A stretch of DNA of 64,000 nt from Guptibacillus hwajinpoensis (GTDB lineage: Bacteria; Bacillota; Bacilli; Bacillales; Guptibacillaceae), in NCBI RefSeq assembly GCF_005144865.1, contig NZ_SWFM01000005.1, positions 158,716 through 222,715 of the forward strand, read 5' to 3'. The notes below the pieces were generated by a model, which was not told the origin of the DNA, did no database searches, and saw only the letters and a list, made by a program, of their open reading frames with translations. This document shows positions 39,752 to 49,459 of the stretch, in pieces; within the stretch, counting starts at the first letter, position 1, and every line of letters begins with the position of its first letter. Made by a program: the position numbers and the translations under genes.

Positions 39752-42157
39752 ATGAATTCATTACTTTCTTTATACAATATTGAATACTTATATACTTTAT
39801 CTGGATTTATACTATCCCTACTTTCCTTTTATGTAGGGATTTCGGTTGTTATTGTAATAAAAAAAGAAGATCATTTTAACAGTAATAAATGGATTATTTT
39901 AAATTCGATTTTTATGGGACTTTCTTTTTATGCTATTAACTTATTAGTGAATTTATCAGTTTCCCCTGCAAGTAGTATGAAAGTTTATATTCTTCATGCT
40001 ATTATTCTGATTTTGTTGAGTGGGTTAAATAGCTATGGAATTTTCCGCAACGTCACACAAAACACAATGCAACATCGTTTTCACTTGAGTAATGGATTAT
40101 CTTTAGCTACAGGGATTCTAGTAGTTTTTTCGGCTGGAAACCTCGTGTACTTTAATGGAGTTATTTCATTTTATCCTTTGCACTTGGTGTTAGCGGTTAT
40201 CGTAATCATTGGATTTGCCATGTGTCTCGTTCGTTTTTTATATTTAATTAAAATAGAAGAGAAGCTAAATTACTATAAAGGTTTGAAACTTACAGGGGCT
40301 TTTGCAGCAGGCACCGCCTTTCTATGTCTACCATACCTACTGTTCTATGGAATGATTGATCAAACGACATTTTCAAATCCTAGTGAGAAGTTTGATCCTT
40401 ATCTCGTTTCTCTTGCCTTTATTTTAATCTGTATAGGAGGACTCATTTATATTCCAGATCGTTTAGGAATCATAAGGCAAATGGAGCAGTCAGAAAGACT
40501 TGCTAAAAATGAGCAACAGTTTCAATCTCTATTTCACCACAATCCTGATGCTGTGTTTTCAATCAATACAGAAGGAAGGTTTATAAGTGTTAATTATATT
40601 GCTTCAGAATACACTGGATACTCGATTTCCGAATTAAAAAAGATGACCTTTGATGAAGTTATATCTCCTAGTGATGTAGCACTTGCTAGAGGAATGTTTC
40701 ATAGGTCTTTAAAGGGAGAAGTTCATCAATTCGAAGTGAAAATCCAAACAAAAAAGAAAGATCATAAAGAACTTTATATCTCAACGGTACCGATTATGAT
40801 CAGTGGTAAAATCGTTGGCGTTTATGGAATTGCTAAGGATATAACAGAGAACAATCGAGCAGAGAAGATGATCCATTACTTAGCTTATCATGATGAGCTT
40901 ACCAGTTTGCCAAACCGTCGTTATTTCAATGAAAAGCTTAATGGACTTCTTCAAGGAGATGAACATGAAGCATTTGCCGTAATGCTTATAGATTTCGACC
41001 GATTTAAACGTATTAATGATTTATTTGGTCATGAGTTCGGTGACAGGGTGCTTCAAGCAATTGGTAAGCGTCTAGAGCAGGTACTTAATGGCAGGTTCGT
41101 GGTTGCTAGATTAGGAGGAGATGAATTTACCATTCTCGTCACTGAAGAAGAACAGCATGTTGCTAGAATTGCAAAGCAGGTTCTTGAATCCTTTCAACAG
41201 CCATTATTAATTGATACTCAGGAATGTTTATTAACAGCTAGTATAGGCATTTCTCTTTATCCTCATCATGGGAGTGATGCAGCTGAGCTACTGAAGCATG
41301 CAGACATGGCAATGTATGATGTGAAGGATAAAACCACTAATAATTTTGCTTTTTATATAGAAGAAATGAGTAACCAGACCCTTCACAAGATTATACTGGA
41401 AAACGATTTGCGGAGAGCAATCGACGAAAATGAACTTGTAGTTTATTATCAGCCGAAAATAAATACTTTTCTAGGGAAAGTAATTGGATTTGAGGCACTT
41501 GTAAGGTGGAAACATCCAAACATTGGACTAATTCCTCCAGATGAATTTATTCAGGCAGCTGAAGAAACAGGGTTAATTATCCCGATAGAAAAGTGGGTAA
41601 TGAGACAGGCGTGTGAGCAGATAAAGCAGTGGCATGTTCTTTATGAGAAAGAGTTAACGATTGCAGTAAATTTATCACAACGACATTTCAATCAAGAGGA
41701 TATTGTTTGTACAATTCATACGATATTAACAGAAGTAGGGTTGGAACCGGAATCTCTTGAAATCGAAATTACTGAAAGCATGGCCATGTTTAACGAGGAA
41801 GAAACAATTGAAAAGTTACATAAGTTAAGGGAGTTAGGACTAGAAATTAGTATGGATGATTTTGGGACAGGTTATAGTTCACTAAATTATATGAAGAAAC
41901 TTCCCATCAATCGATTGAAGATTGATCGATTATTTATTAAAGATATTACGAATAGTTCATGTGATCTTGCGGTAGTGACAACGATTATTTCAATGGCCAG
42001 GCATCTTGAATTAGACATCATAGCAGAAGGTGTGGAAACTGAAGAGCAGTTGTCTGTTTTGAAGGGGCTAGAGTGTTATGAAGTTCAGGGGTATTTATAT
42101 AGTAAGCCAATTCCAGCTAAAGAAATAGAGGAATTTATGGAAACCTATGTTGTTTAA
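39752..42157 (+). CDS. Membrane PAS-GGDEF-EAL c-di-GMP signalling protein
   Basis: An 801-residue protein: seven or eight N-terminal transmembrane helices (1-245), a PAS domain (about 260-370), a GGDEF domain with HDELTSLPNRR and an intact GGDEF (455-459), and an EAL domain with EAL (581-583), ITES, DDFGTGYSS, IAEGVET and QGYLYSKP. Both synthetase and phosphodiesterase motifs are complete. The inhibitory RxxD before GGDEF is replaced by NGRF, so feedback inhibition is probably lost. The membrane part is not a clear MHYT domain. Monocistronic. Confidence 0.92.
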   Translation: MNSLLSLYNIEYLYTLSGFILSLLSFYVGISVVIVIKKEDHFNSNKWIILNSIFMGLSFYAINLLVNLSVSPASSMKVYILHAIILILLSGLNSYGIFRNVTQNTMQHRFHLSNGLSLATGILVVFSAGNLVYFNGVISFYPLHLVLAVIVIIGFAMCLVRFLYLIKIEEKLNYYKGLKLTGAFAAGTAFLCLPYLLFYGMIDQTTFSNPSEKFDPYLVSLAFILICIGGLIYIPDRLGIIRQMEQSERLAKNEQQFQSLFHHNPDAVFSINTEGRFISVNYIASEYTGYSISELKKMTFDEVISPSDVALARGMFHRSLKGEVHQFEVKIQTKKKDHKELYISTVPIMISGKIVGVYGIAKDITENNRAEKMIHYLAYHDELTSLPNRRYFNEKLNGLLQGDEHEAFAVMLIDFDRFKRINDLFGHEFGDRVLQAIGKRLEQVLNGRFVVARLGGDEFTILVTEEEQHVARIAKQVLESFQQPLLIDTQECLLTASIGISLYPHHGSDAAELLKHADMAMYDVKDKTTNNFAFYIEEMSNQTLHKIILENDLRRAIDENELVVYYQPKINTFLGKVIGFEALVRWKHPNIGLIPPDEFIQAAEETGLIIPIEKWVMRQACEQIKQWHVLYEKELTIAVNLSQRHFNQEDIVCTIHTILTEVGLEPESLEIEITESMAMFNEEETIEKLHKLRELGLEISMDDFGTGYSSLNYMKKLPINRLKIDRLFIKDITNSSCDLAVVTTIISMARHLELDIIAEGVETEEQLSVLKGLECYEVQGYLYSKPIPAKEIEEFMETYVV

Positions 42158-42541
42158 TTAATAGAATGCATTCATAAAATAGACTTGATGTGCGAATCAT
42201 TTATTGCGTTAAGCTAAGCAAGCTTTAAAGGGTAAAAGAAGTAAATGATTTAGGTTATAGTACTATGGTTTCATCATATAACAATATAAATACGAAAGGC
42301 AGGCCATTGGCCTGCCTTATTTGCATGTAACCGCCTAATTATGGAAATGTTTACCAATTAACAAACTTGTAAATAAAGTATACCATTTTAAAATTCAAAA
42401 TGTTATTGGGAAATGGCAGCTGAAAAAGCTTAATAGAATACTGTGGATACAACTATATTTCCCAATACAAACATCAAAAAATCTGTGATAATCTACTAAT
42501 GTACTAAAAATTCTAACTATTCCGAAACGGAGGAAATGAAA
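42158..42541. other. Intergenic region before the M4 protease gene
   Basis: This 384-bp stretch is AT-rich. It holds one clear terminator (42297-42322) and no convincing ORF or promoter. Confidence 0.6.
42297..42322 (+). terminator. Rho-independent terminator of the GGDEF-EAL gene
   Basis: AAGGCAGGCC, ATT, GGCCTGCCTTATTT. Confidence 0.85.
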
Positions 42542-44176
42542 ATGAAAAAAGGAATCGCCGTTGTTCTTGCGACTGGTCTTGCATTTGGTTCAGCCCTACC
42601 TGCTGCTTCTGCTGCTTCTTCAAAGGATTTAAATCCGGAACAAAAGCAGGCACTAGAAAAAATGGAAATTGTGAAGCAAAATTGGGAAAATGAGCGTAAG
42701 GTGCCATCTTTCCTTTCCGGAAAACTATCGGAAAAGAGTGTTAAAACAGAAAAAGCGGTTAAATCATACTTAAAATCTAATGAGAGCCTATTTAAAGTAA
42801 AAGCTAAAGATTTAAAACTTGTTAACGAATCAACAGACGATCTTGGTATGACTCATTATGAGTATGTTCAGACGGTTAAGGGAGTTGCGATCGACGGAGC
42901 GAGATTCATCGTACATACAGATGAAACAGGCGAAGTTGTAGCAGTCAATGGAGACCTTCACCCTGCTGCAGAAGAGAATTTCAAAGGCAATTCTGAAGTA
43001 AAGCTTTCCGAGAAGGAAGCAGTCAAAGAAGCTTGGAGCCATATCGATGTGAAGCCTAAGAACGTGGTAAGTGACAATCCTAGCTTTGTCAAAAAATCAG
43101 ATGTTTCTGATATGATTGAGAAAAGTGAAAAAGTAGTTTATCAAAAAGATAATAAATACTATATGACTTACAAGGTACAGCTTCAGTTTATCGATCCATA
43201 TCCTGCAAACTGGCAAATCTTTGTAGACGCACGAGATGGATCGATCGTAGACTCTTATAATGCCGTAACTGAAGGTGCAACAACAGGTTACGGATATGGT
43301 GTACTAGGTGATTACAAATCACTTAATACGTATTATTCTAATGGCACGTACTATCTCTATGATACAACGAAGCCAATGAGTGGTGTCATTGAAACGAGAA
43401 CAGCTAATTACGGATCTTCTCTTCCAGGGAACTATTCAGTAGACAGCAATAACGCGTTTACTGCAACATCCCAGGGTGCAGATGTTGATGCAAACTATTA
43501 TGCTGGTACGGTTTATGACTACTATTACAATACGCACGGTCGAAACAGCTATGACAATAATGGTGCAACAATTCGTTCAACTGTTCATTATGGCTCAAAC
43601 TACAATAATGCATTCTGGAACGGTTCTCAAATGGTTTATGGCGATGGTGACGGTTCAACTTTCGATCCACTATCTGGAGCGCAGGACGTCGTTGCGCATG
43701 AAATTACACATGCTGTAACAGAAAGAACAGCTGGACTTCAGTATAAAGATCAATCAGGTGCATTGAATGAGTCGATGTCCGATGTATTTGGATACTTCGT
43801 TGAACCAGGAGACTTCCTCCTTGGTGAAGATGTATATACACCTAATACACCAGGAGATGCGCTTAGAAGTCTTTCGAATCCAGATGCGTATGGACAGCCT
43901 TCCCATATGGATGATTATTACTACACATCTTCAGATAATGGCGGTGTTCACACAAACAGCGGAATTCCGAACAAAGCAGCTTATCTAACAATCCAGAGCA
44001 TTGGTAAAACAAAAGCTGAGAAGATTTACTACCGCGCGTTAAGCGTATATTTAACACCTACAAGCAACTTTAGTGCAGCGCGTTCTGCTCTATTGCAGGC
44101 AACTTCAGATCTTTACGGCACAGGTTCAACGTACAATTCAGTTGCAAGTGCTTGGAGTCAAGTTGGTGTAAACTAA
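42542..44176 (+). CDS. npr: Extracellular M4 neutral metalloprotease (bacillolysin/thermolysin type)
   Basis: A 544-residue preproenzyme: signal peptide (about 1-25, AFGSALPAASAA), a propeptide with FTP and PepSY domains (to about 235), and the catalytic domain. The zinc site is HEITH (386-390) with the downstream Glu in GALNESMSDVFGY, and the catalytic His region is near SDNGGVHTNSGIPNKA. It degrades extracellular protein. The ATG at 42542 lies 8 bases after GGAGG; an ATG at 42536 is only 2 bases away. A weak hairpin follows at about 44187-44225. Confidence 0.94.
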   Translation: MKKGIAVVLATGLAFGSALPAASAASSKDLNPEQKQALEKMEIVKQNWENERKVPSFLSGKLSEKSVKTEKAVKSYLKSNESLFKVKAKDLKLVNESTDDLGMTHYEYVQTVKGVAIDGARFIVHTDETGEVVAVNGDLHPAAEENFKGNSEVKLSEKEAVKEAWSHIDVKPKNVVSDNPSFVKKSDVSDMIEKSEKVVYQKDNKYYMTYKVQLQFIDPYPANWQIFVDARDGSIVDSYNAVTEGATTGYGYGVLGDYKSLNTYYSNGTYYLYDTTKPMSGVIETRTANYGSSLPGNYSVDSNNAFTATSQGADVDANYYAGTVYDYYYNTHGRNSYDNNGATIRSTVHYGSNYNNAFWNGSQMVYGDGDGSTFDPLSGAQDVVAHEITHAVTERTAGLQYKDQSGALNESMSDVFGYFVEPGDFLLGEDVYTPNTPGDALRSLSNPDAYGQPSHMDDYYYTSSDNGGVHTNSGIPNKAAYLTIQSIGKTKAEKIYYRALSVYLTPTSNFSAARSALLQATSDLYGTGSTYNSVASAWSQVGVN

Positions 44177-44292
44177 ATTACTCTACATGAAAGAGCTCTC
44201 AAATGGGGGCTCTTCTTTTCTTTATCCGCGATTTTCCATTCTTATAATAATTTGGTTATAATAAGAGAACAATAAATAATCGGAGGCGGATT

Positions 44293-45897
44293 ATGGAACA
44301 TTTAGATATGCATCATATATTCGAACTGGGATTAATTCTGACGATGATAGCAGCTGGGATAACAGCAATCGCCAAAAAGCTGAAACAGCCATATCCGATT
44401 GCACTTGTTATTATTGGCACTTTAATTGGGCTTTTAAATATCCCGGTTCTTGAACCACTTAAAATGTTTATTACGGAGGGGGATATTTTTAATTTTGTCA
44501 TCTTAACTATTTTCCTTCCAGCTTTATTAGGTGAGGCAGCTTTAAAGCTCCCGTTCTCTCATTTAAATGAGAACAAGAAACCAATTATCGCTCTTGCGTT
44601 TGGAGGAACATTTCTTTCCTTTATTGTAATTGGATTTTCTGCCCATTTTTTGCTCGGTCTTTCGATACCGGTAGCGTTTGTGTTTGCAGCATTAATGAGC
44701 GCAACAGATCCAGTTAGTGTTCTGTCTATCTTTAAAAGTATGGGTGTAAACCACAAGCTGTCAACAGTCATTGAAGGTGAAAGTTTGTTTAATGATGGAC
44801 TTGCTGTTGTCCTTTTCAAAATATCTGCTTTCTCTCTCCTTGCTTATATCGATATGGGATTAGGTGGGCTCACAAGTGGTTCATTCGAATTTATTAAAGT
44901 TGTTGTTGGAGGATTGCTTGTTGGTGGTGGACTTGGGTATGGGATTTCCATTCTTACCAAGTATTTTGATGATTATCCACTTGAAATCATTTTCAGTATT
45001 CTGTTGTTCTATGGGGCATACATAATCGCGGAAAGTATACATGTATCTGGAGTAATTGCAGTCGTAGTAGGTGCCTTAACTTTTGGTAACTTTGGATCAA
45101 GAGTTGGCATGAGCCCAACGACACGCTTGAATATTAATAATTTCTGGGATGTTGCAGCTCTCCTTGCGAACTCCATCGTGTTTCTTATGGTCGGACTCGA
45201 AATCACTAGGATTAATTTCTCAGATCAATGGGGGACAATAGGTCTTGCTCTCCTTATTGTCTTAATAGGAAGAACGATAGCTGTTTATGGGAGTACTCTA
45301 CCAATTAAAGGTCTGCCATGGTCTTGGCGACACGTCCTGAACTGGGGTGGGTTAAAAGGATCGCTATCAATAGCTCTAGCATTAAGTCTTCCTAGTGATT
45401 TTGCTGGAAGAGATACGGTTCTTATTCTCACATTCAGTATTGTTCTCTTCTCCCTTGTCGTCCAGGGATTAACCATTAAACCATTAATAAGTTACTTCGG
45501 ATTAAGGGCAAAGCACAGCGGTTCAAAAGAATATGAAGACATTGTGGCTAATTTGCACCGACATGAAGCCGGTATTTCTGAAATTAGAAAGTTAAAAACC
45601 CAACTATTCGTGCCTGAACCAGTCTTCTCTGAAATGCTAACAAGTTATCAAAGTGAAATTGATAAGAGCCATAATAAACTTGACCGATTGCTAGAAGAAA
45701 ATCCAGACCTCAAAACCAGTCAGTTAATTACGCTCAAAAAGCACTCACTATATGCACAATACGATAAAATAACTGAACTTGAGCAGGAAGAAATCATTTC
45801 TGGTGAAGTTGCTTCGAAGTATAAAGAAATTCTCAACAATGGTCTTTCTGATCTTGAAGAAACCGATATTGTAAAAGCTTCAAAAAGAAATCATTGA
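44293..45897 (+). CDS. nhaP: Na+/H+ antiporter, CPA1/NhaP family
   Basis: A 534-residue cation:proton antiporter with about 12 helices (to residue 390) and a cytoplasmic C-terminal tail of about 140 residues. The ion-binding motif SATDPVSVLSIF and the GESLFNDGLAVVLF segment identify the CPA1 (NhaP) family. It expels Na+ (or K+) in exchange for protons; ion preference is not predictable. GGAGGCGG precedes the ATG. Monocistronic with its own terminator. Confidence 0.9.
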   Translation: MEHLDMHHIFELGLILTMIAAGITAIAKKLKQPYPIALVIIGTLIGLLNIPVLEPLKMFITEGDIFNFVILTIFLPALLGEAALKLPFSHLNENKKPIIALAFGGTFLSFIVIGFSAHFLLGLSIPVAFVFAALMSATDPVSVLSIFKSMGVNHKLSTVIEGESLFNDGLAVVLFKISAFSLLAYIDMGLGGLTSGSFEFIKVVVGGLLVGGGLGYGISILTKYFDDYPLEIIFSILLFYGAYIIAESIHVSGVIAVVVGALTFGNFGSRVGMSPTTRLNINNFWDVAALLANSIVFLMVGLEITRINFSDQWGTIGLALLIVLIGRTIAVYGSTLPIKGLPWSWRHVLNWGGLKGSLSIALALSLPSDFAGRDTVLILTFSIVLFSLVVQGLTIKPLISYFGLRAKHSGSKEYEDIVANLHRHEAGISEIRKLKTQLFVPEPVFSEMLTSYQSEIDKSHNKLDRLLEENPDLKTSQLITLKKHSLYAQYDKITELEQEEIISGEVASKYKEILNNGLSDLEETDIVKASKRNH

Positions 45898-45924
45898 GTT
45901 GCTACGATTTGTAGCAGCTTTTTC
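45898..45924 (+). terminator. Rho-independent terminator
   Basis: GTTGCTAC, GATTT, GTAGCAGC, TTTTT. Confidence 0.85.
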
Positions 45925-46089
45925 TTATGAACTGCATATCCTATTAAGGAAAGGGACAAAGTAGCAAAAAAATGAATATTCCGTTTATTAAAGAATGTTA
46001 GGGGTATGGTTTACAGTAAGTAAAGCATTAAGGTATAGTGATTAAAGTCATTTTCATACTACAAAGAAAATAACTCACAAGGAGGATTT

Positions 46090-46605
46090 TTGAGGAAAAT
46101 GCCTTACCTTCAGACCGATCGTCTGACCATTATTCCTTTTTCCTTTGACTTAATCAAAGCAATGGCAAATAAGAAAGAGCTAGAAAAGCTTCTAAAAGTT
46201 GATGTTCCAGAAGAATTTGATAATGTTCAATTTGAGGAATTCTTGCCTTTTCATTTAAATGATTCATCTGTCTCAAGAGTGAGTCATACGTGGGAAGGGG
46301 TTCTTATTCACACATGTGACGAAAAAGTAATTGGGACAATGGGATTTAAAAATGTGGAATCGTCAAATAATCTTGAAGTGGGCTACCAATTGATACCAGC
46401 ATATCGAAATAAAGGATACGCTGTAGAAATGGCCAACGCGCTTGTGAATTGGGCGTTCCCAGAGAGAAAAACAGACAAAGTAAATAACGATGAAGTTAAT
46501 GAAATTATGAAGCGATTAGGGTTATCTAGACTTACCGTTGAACCCCACATCGTTAAAGATCGAATAGATGAAGAAAAGCTTAAAAAAGAGAATGAGTATA
46601 TGTAA
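46090..46605 (+). CDS. GNAT-family acetyltransferase (RimJ/RimL-like)
   Basis: A 171-residue protein with the RimJ-type start (LQTDRLTIIPF) and the acetyl-CoA segment VGYQLIPAYRNKGYAVEMANAL (motif A region RNKGYA). The C-terminal part after about residue 125 diverges from the family: a charged helix (ERKTDKVNNDEVNEIMKRLG) replaces the usual loop before the last strands. The TTG at 46090 is 4 bases from GGAGG and an ATG at 46099 is 13 bases away, so the start is uncertain. Acceptor unknown. Confidence 0.75.
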   Translation: MRKMPYLQTDRLTIIPFSFDLIKAMANKKELEKLLKVDVPEEFDNVQFEEFLPFHLNDSSVSRVSHTWEGVLIHTCDEKVIGTMGFKNVESSNNLEVGYQLIPAYRNKGYAVEMANALVNWAFPERKTDKVNNDEVNEIMKRLGLSRLTVEPHIVKDRIDEEKLKKENEYM

Positions 46606-46632
46606 AACCCTACACATTTTGTAGGGTTTTTT
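46604..46632 (+). terminator. Rho-independent terminator
   Basis: AAAACCCTACA, CATTT, TGTAGGGTTTTTT. Confidence 0.92.
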
Positions 46633-46740
46633 CTTATATGTAATATTTGAAAAGTATGGGGATTTTTGTCGAATAAGTTATGCTATAATTAGCTTTGTTT
46701 TGTAATATTTGTCACTAATAACGCAATGTAAGGAGATATT

Positions 46741-47982
46741 ATGAAAATGGTTCCTCCCAAAGAAATCGATCTCAAAGAGGAAAAGCGAGCTAACACATTA
46801 CTCTTTTTCTTATTCTATTTAACGTTTGTATTATTTGATGTGTACAGGTTCGGTATTAGGCCACTTTTGAATCCAGATTCAGAACCTATCTTATATAAAA
46901 GTTTAACTATCATGATCGCACATATTTTGATCTACGTTATAACAACAGCTTTGTTACCTCTTTCGATCTATCTTTCTAAAAAGCAAAAGCCTTTTTTCGT
47001 AAAGTATTTATACTTCTTTGTCTTCATGGCAGGTTCTCTCACAATTGAAATACTAGAATACCATGGAACAAACAACGTTTATGCAAGTGGTAGTCCAGTT
47101 GAATTGGTATTTGTCTTATTCTCACCTATTTTTGTGGATCGGACATATTATTTTGTCATTGTCATTGGATTAGTATGTAAGTACGCCTTTATGGGGATTT
47201 TCACTTCTTCTCCTGAAGTAGCCCTCCCTATTATGCTTTTGTTGTTGTTCTCAGTCGTGACATTTATCATTCTAAATCGATTTATTGGTTATCTTAACGC
47301 AGTAGAGAAATCATACGAACATTCTTCCCATAATGAAAAGCTTGCCTTTATTGGACGCATTGCGACTGGAGTCACTCATGAGATAAAAAATCCACTTACT
47401 TCGTTAAAGGGATTTGTACAACTACAGGAAGTTGAACAGAAATATAATCCAAAGTACTCAAAGATTATGTTACAGGAATTAGATCGACTGAATATTATTG
47501 TAAATGACCTGATGGTACTCGGAAAGCCACAGGCAGTAAAGCTTAAACCGCTTGACCTTCATGAGTGTATTACATACGTCGTTGATCTTTTTCAACAAGA
47601 AGCTGAAAACAAGTATATATCTATTTATACTCATTATGATGAACAGGTACAGGTGTTGGGAGAAGACGGGAGAATTAAGCAGGTTCTGCTTAATATACTG
47701 AAAAATGCGATTGAGGCAATGCCTGATGGAGGAGAAATCAGAATTAAACTGTTCAAAGATCAGGAGTGGACAACTGTTCAAATAATCGATAGAGGAATTG
47801 GAATACCTCAAAAAGATATACCTAATCTTGAAAAAGCTTTCTACTCAACAAAAGAGAATGGAACGGGTCTCGGACTGATGGTCAGTTATAAAATTATCGA
47901 AGAGCATGGAGGAAAAATTAGAATTGATAGTGAAGTAGGCGTGGGTACTACCTTTTCGCTTTGCTTTCCTACCCCTATTTAA
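46741..47982 (+). CDS. Membrane histidine kinase, KinB/sporulation-type
   Basis: A 413-residue sensor kinase. Five or six transmembrane helices fill the N-terminal half (about 20-190). HisKA follows with the sporulation-kinase motif HEIKNPLTSLKGF (His213), then HATPase with NAIEAMPDGGEI, DRGIGIP and GTGLGL. KinB-like kinases feed the Spo0F phosphorelay; no response regulator is adjacent, which fits. AAGGAGAT precedes the ATG. The stimulus is unknown. Confidence 0.88.
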   Translation: MKMVPPKEIDLKEEKRANTLLFFLFYLTFVLFDVYRFGIRPLLNPDSEPILYKSLTIMIAHILIYVITTALLPLSIYLSKKQKPFFVKYLYFFVFMAGSLTIEILEYHGTNNVYASGSPVELVFVLFSPIFVDRTYYFVIVIGLVCKYAFMGIFTSSPEVALPIMLLLLFSVVTFIILNRFIGYLNAVEKSYEHSSHNEKLAFIGRIATGVTHEIKNPLTSLKGFVQLQEVEQKYNPKYSKIMLQELDRLNIIVNDLMVLGKPQAVKLKPLDLHECITYVVDLFQQEAENKYISIYTHYDEQVQVLGEDGRIKQVLLNILKNAIEAMPDGGEIRIKLFKDQEWTTVQIIDRGIGIPQKDIPNLEKAFYSTKENGTGLGLMVSYKIIEEHGGKIRIDSEVGVGTTFSLCFPTPI

Positions 47983-48105
47983 TAAAGGGAAATAACGTAA
48001 GAATATCAAATAATATCAAAACTCTCACATATTTATGATTTGACCCACATCTCTCGTTACAATAGATTTATAAACAAATCAAAGGGGAGAAAGGGTGACC
48101 AGATA

Positions 48106-49317
48106 ATGGGTTACTATGATGAAAATAATAATATGAGAACAAATCGGCAATCGAAAAGAGGGATGAGCTGGTTCCTTCCAAGTGCGTTCGGTGCAGCGGT
48201 TGGAGCGTCGGTAATGCTTGTAGCAGGCCCATTTGTTTCAAATATAGAGCAACCATCTTCAAATCAAGCAGCAGTAACGACAACAGCTAATGAAGATGTG
48301 GCAGCATCAAATGTTTCGTATAACGTTTCGTCAGATATTACTTCAGCTGTCGAAAAAGCGCAGGACGCTGTTGTAAGTATTACAAGCTATCAAGGTGGTT
48401 TTTCTCTTGAAGATCCTGCTAATCAGTCGGGTCAGGCAGCTTCCTCAGGTTCAGGTGTCATTTACAAAAAAGAGAACGGTCAAGCTTACGTTGTCACGAA
48501 CAATCATGTTGTGGAAGGTGCATCTTCAGTAGAAGTAACGTTAAGCAATGAAAAGAAAATTGAAGCTAAAGTACTGGGAACAGATCCTTTAATGGATTTA
48601 GCTGTTCTCGAAATCGATGGTAAGAATGTCGAGAAAGTAGCTGAGTTTGGATCTTCAGATCAATTAAAAACAGGTGAACCTGCAATTGCGGTAGGTAACC
48701 CACTTGGCTTTCTACAAGGATCAGTTACGCAAGGGATCATTAGTAATCCGAATCGCTCTATTCCTGTAGATCTTGATCAGAATGGGCAACCGGATTATGA
48801 AGCAGATGTAATTCAAACAGATGCTTCTATTAATCCAGGAAATAGCGGTGGAGCTCTGATTAATATTAAAGGGCAATTGATCGGTATTAACTCATCAAAA
48901 ATTGCAGAAGCTTCGGTAGAAGGTATTGGATTCGCCATTCCAATCGATGATGCACAGCCAATTATTAATCAGCTTGAAGAAACCGGTGAAGTGAAGCGTC
49001 CTGTCATGGGAATAACACCTGCTTCACTAGCAGAAGTGCCTACGCAATATTGGACAGGAACGTTGAACCTTCCTAAAGATGTAGAAGCTGGAGTAGTACT
49101 AATGGGAATATCTCCTAATTCACCTGCTTCAGAAGCAGGATTGAAGGAAAGAGATGTTATTGTGAAATTAGATGGTAATGAGATCAATACTTCTGCTGAA
49201 CTCAGAAAGTATCTCTATTCAAGTAAACAAGTAGGCGATGAGATGAAAGTAACATTCTATCGTAACGGCAAGCTTCAAACCGTTACAATGACACTAGCAA
49301 ACCAAAATGGTATATAA
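48106..49317 (+). CDS. htrA: HtrA/DegP-type serine protease
   Basis: A 403-residue membrane-anchored quality-control protease: a cytoplasmic tail, one transmembrane helix (about 20-42), a trypsin-like domain with His134 (NNHVVEG), Asp164 (MDLAVLEI) and Ser247 (PGNSGGAL), and one PDZ domain (about 300-395). It degrades misfolded proteins at the cell surface. The ATG at 48106 follows AAAGGGTGA; the frame is open to 48040 but without a binding site. HtrA genes are often under CssRS control, which I could not recognise upstream. Confidence 0.93.
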   Translation: MGYYDENNNMRTNRQSKRGMSWFLPSAFGAAVGASVMLVAGPFVSNIEQPSSNQAAVTTTANEDVAASNVSYNVSSDITSAVEKAQDAVVSITSYQGGFSLEDPANQSGQAASSGSGVIYKKENGQAYVVTNNHVVEGASSVEVTLSNEKKIEAKVLGTDPLMDLAVLEIDGKNVEKVAEFGSSDQLKTGEPAIAVGNPLGFLQGSVTQGIISNPNRSIPVDLDQNGQPDYEADVIQTDASINPGNSGGALINIKGQLIGINSSKIAEASVEGIGFAIPIDDAQPIINQLEETGEVKRPVMGITPASLAEVPTQYWTGTLNLPKDVEAGVVLMGISPNSPASEAGLKERDVIVKLDGNEINTSAELRKYLYSSKQVGDEMKVTFYRNGKLQTVTMTLANQNGI

Positions 49318-49325
49318 GGAAGTAG

Positions 49326-49352
49326 AAAACCGTCATTCATGACGGTTTTTTA
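49326..49352 (+). terminator. Rho-independent terminator of htrA
   Basis: AAAACCGTCA, TTCA, TGACGGTTTTTT. Confidence 0.92.
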
Positions 49353-49459
49353 TTTGATTTCCATCTCTTTTCACACATTCAATCTCTTAACTGGCAGGAA
49401 TTGGAGTTTATTTGTCCAATTATAGTTAAATACGAATGTGATACGGAAGGAGTACGCTC

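Noticed and set aside
48040..48063. Sigma-A promoter TTGACC/TACAAT before htrA
   Set aside because: The spacer is only 12 bp, too short for function.
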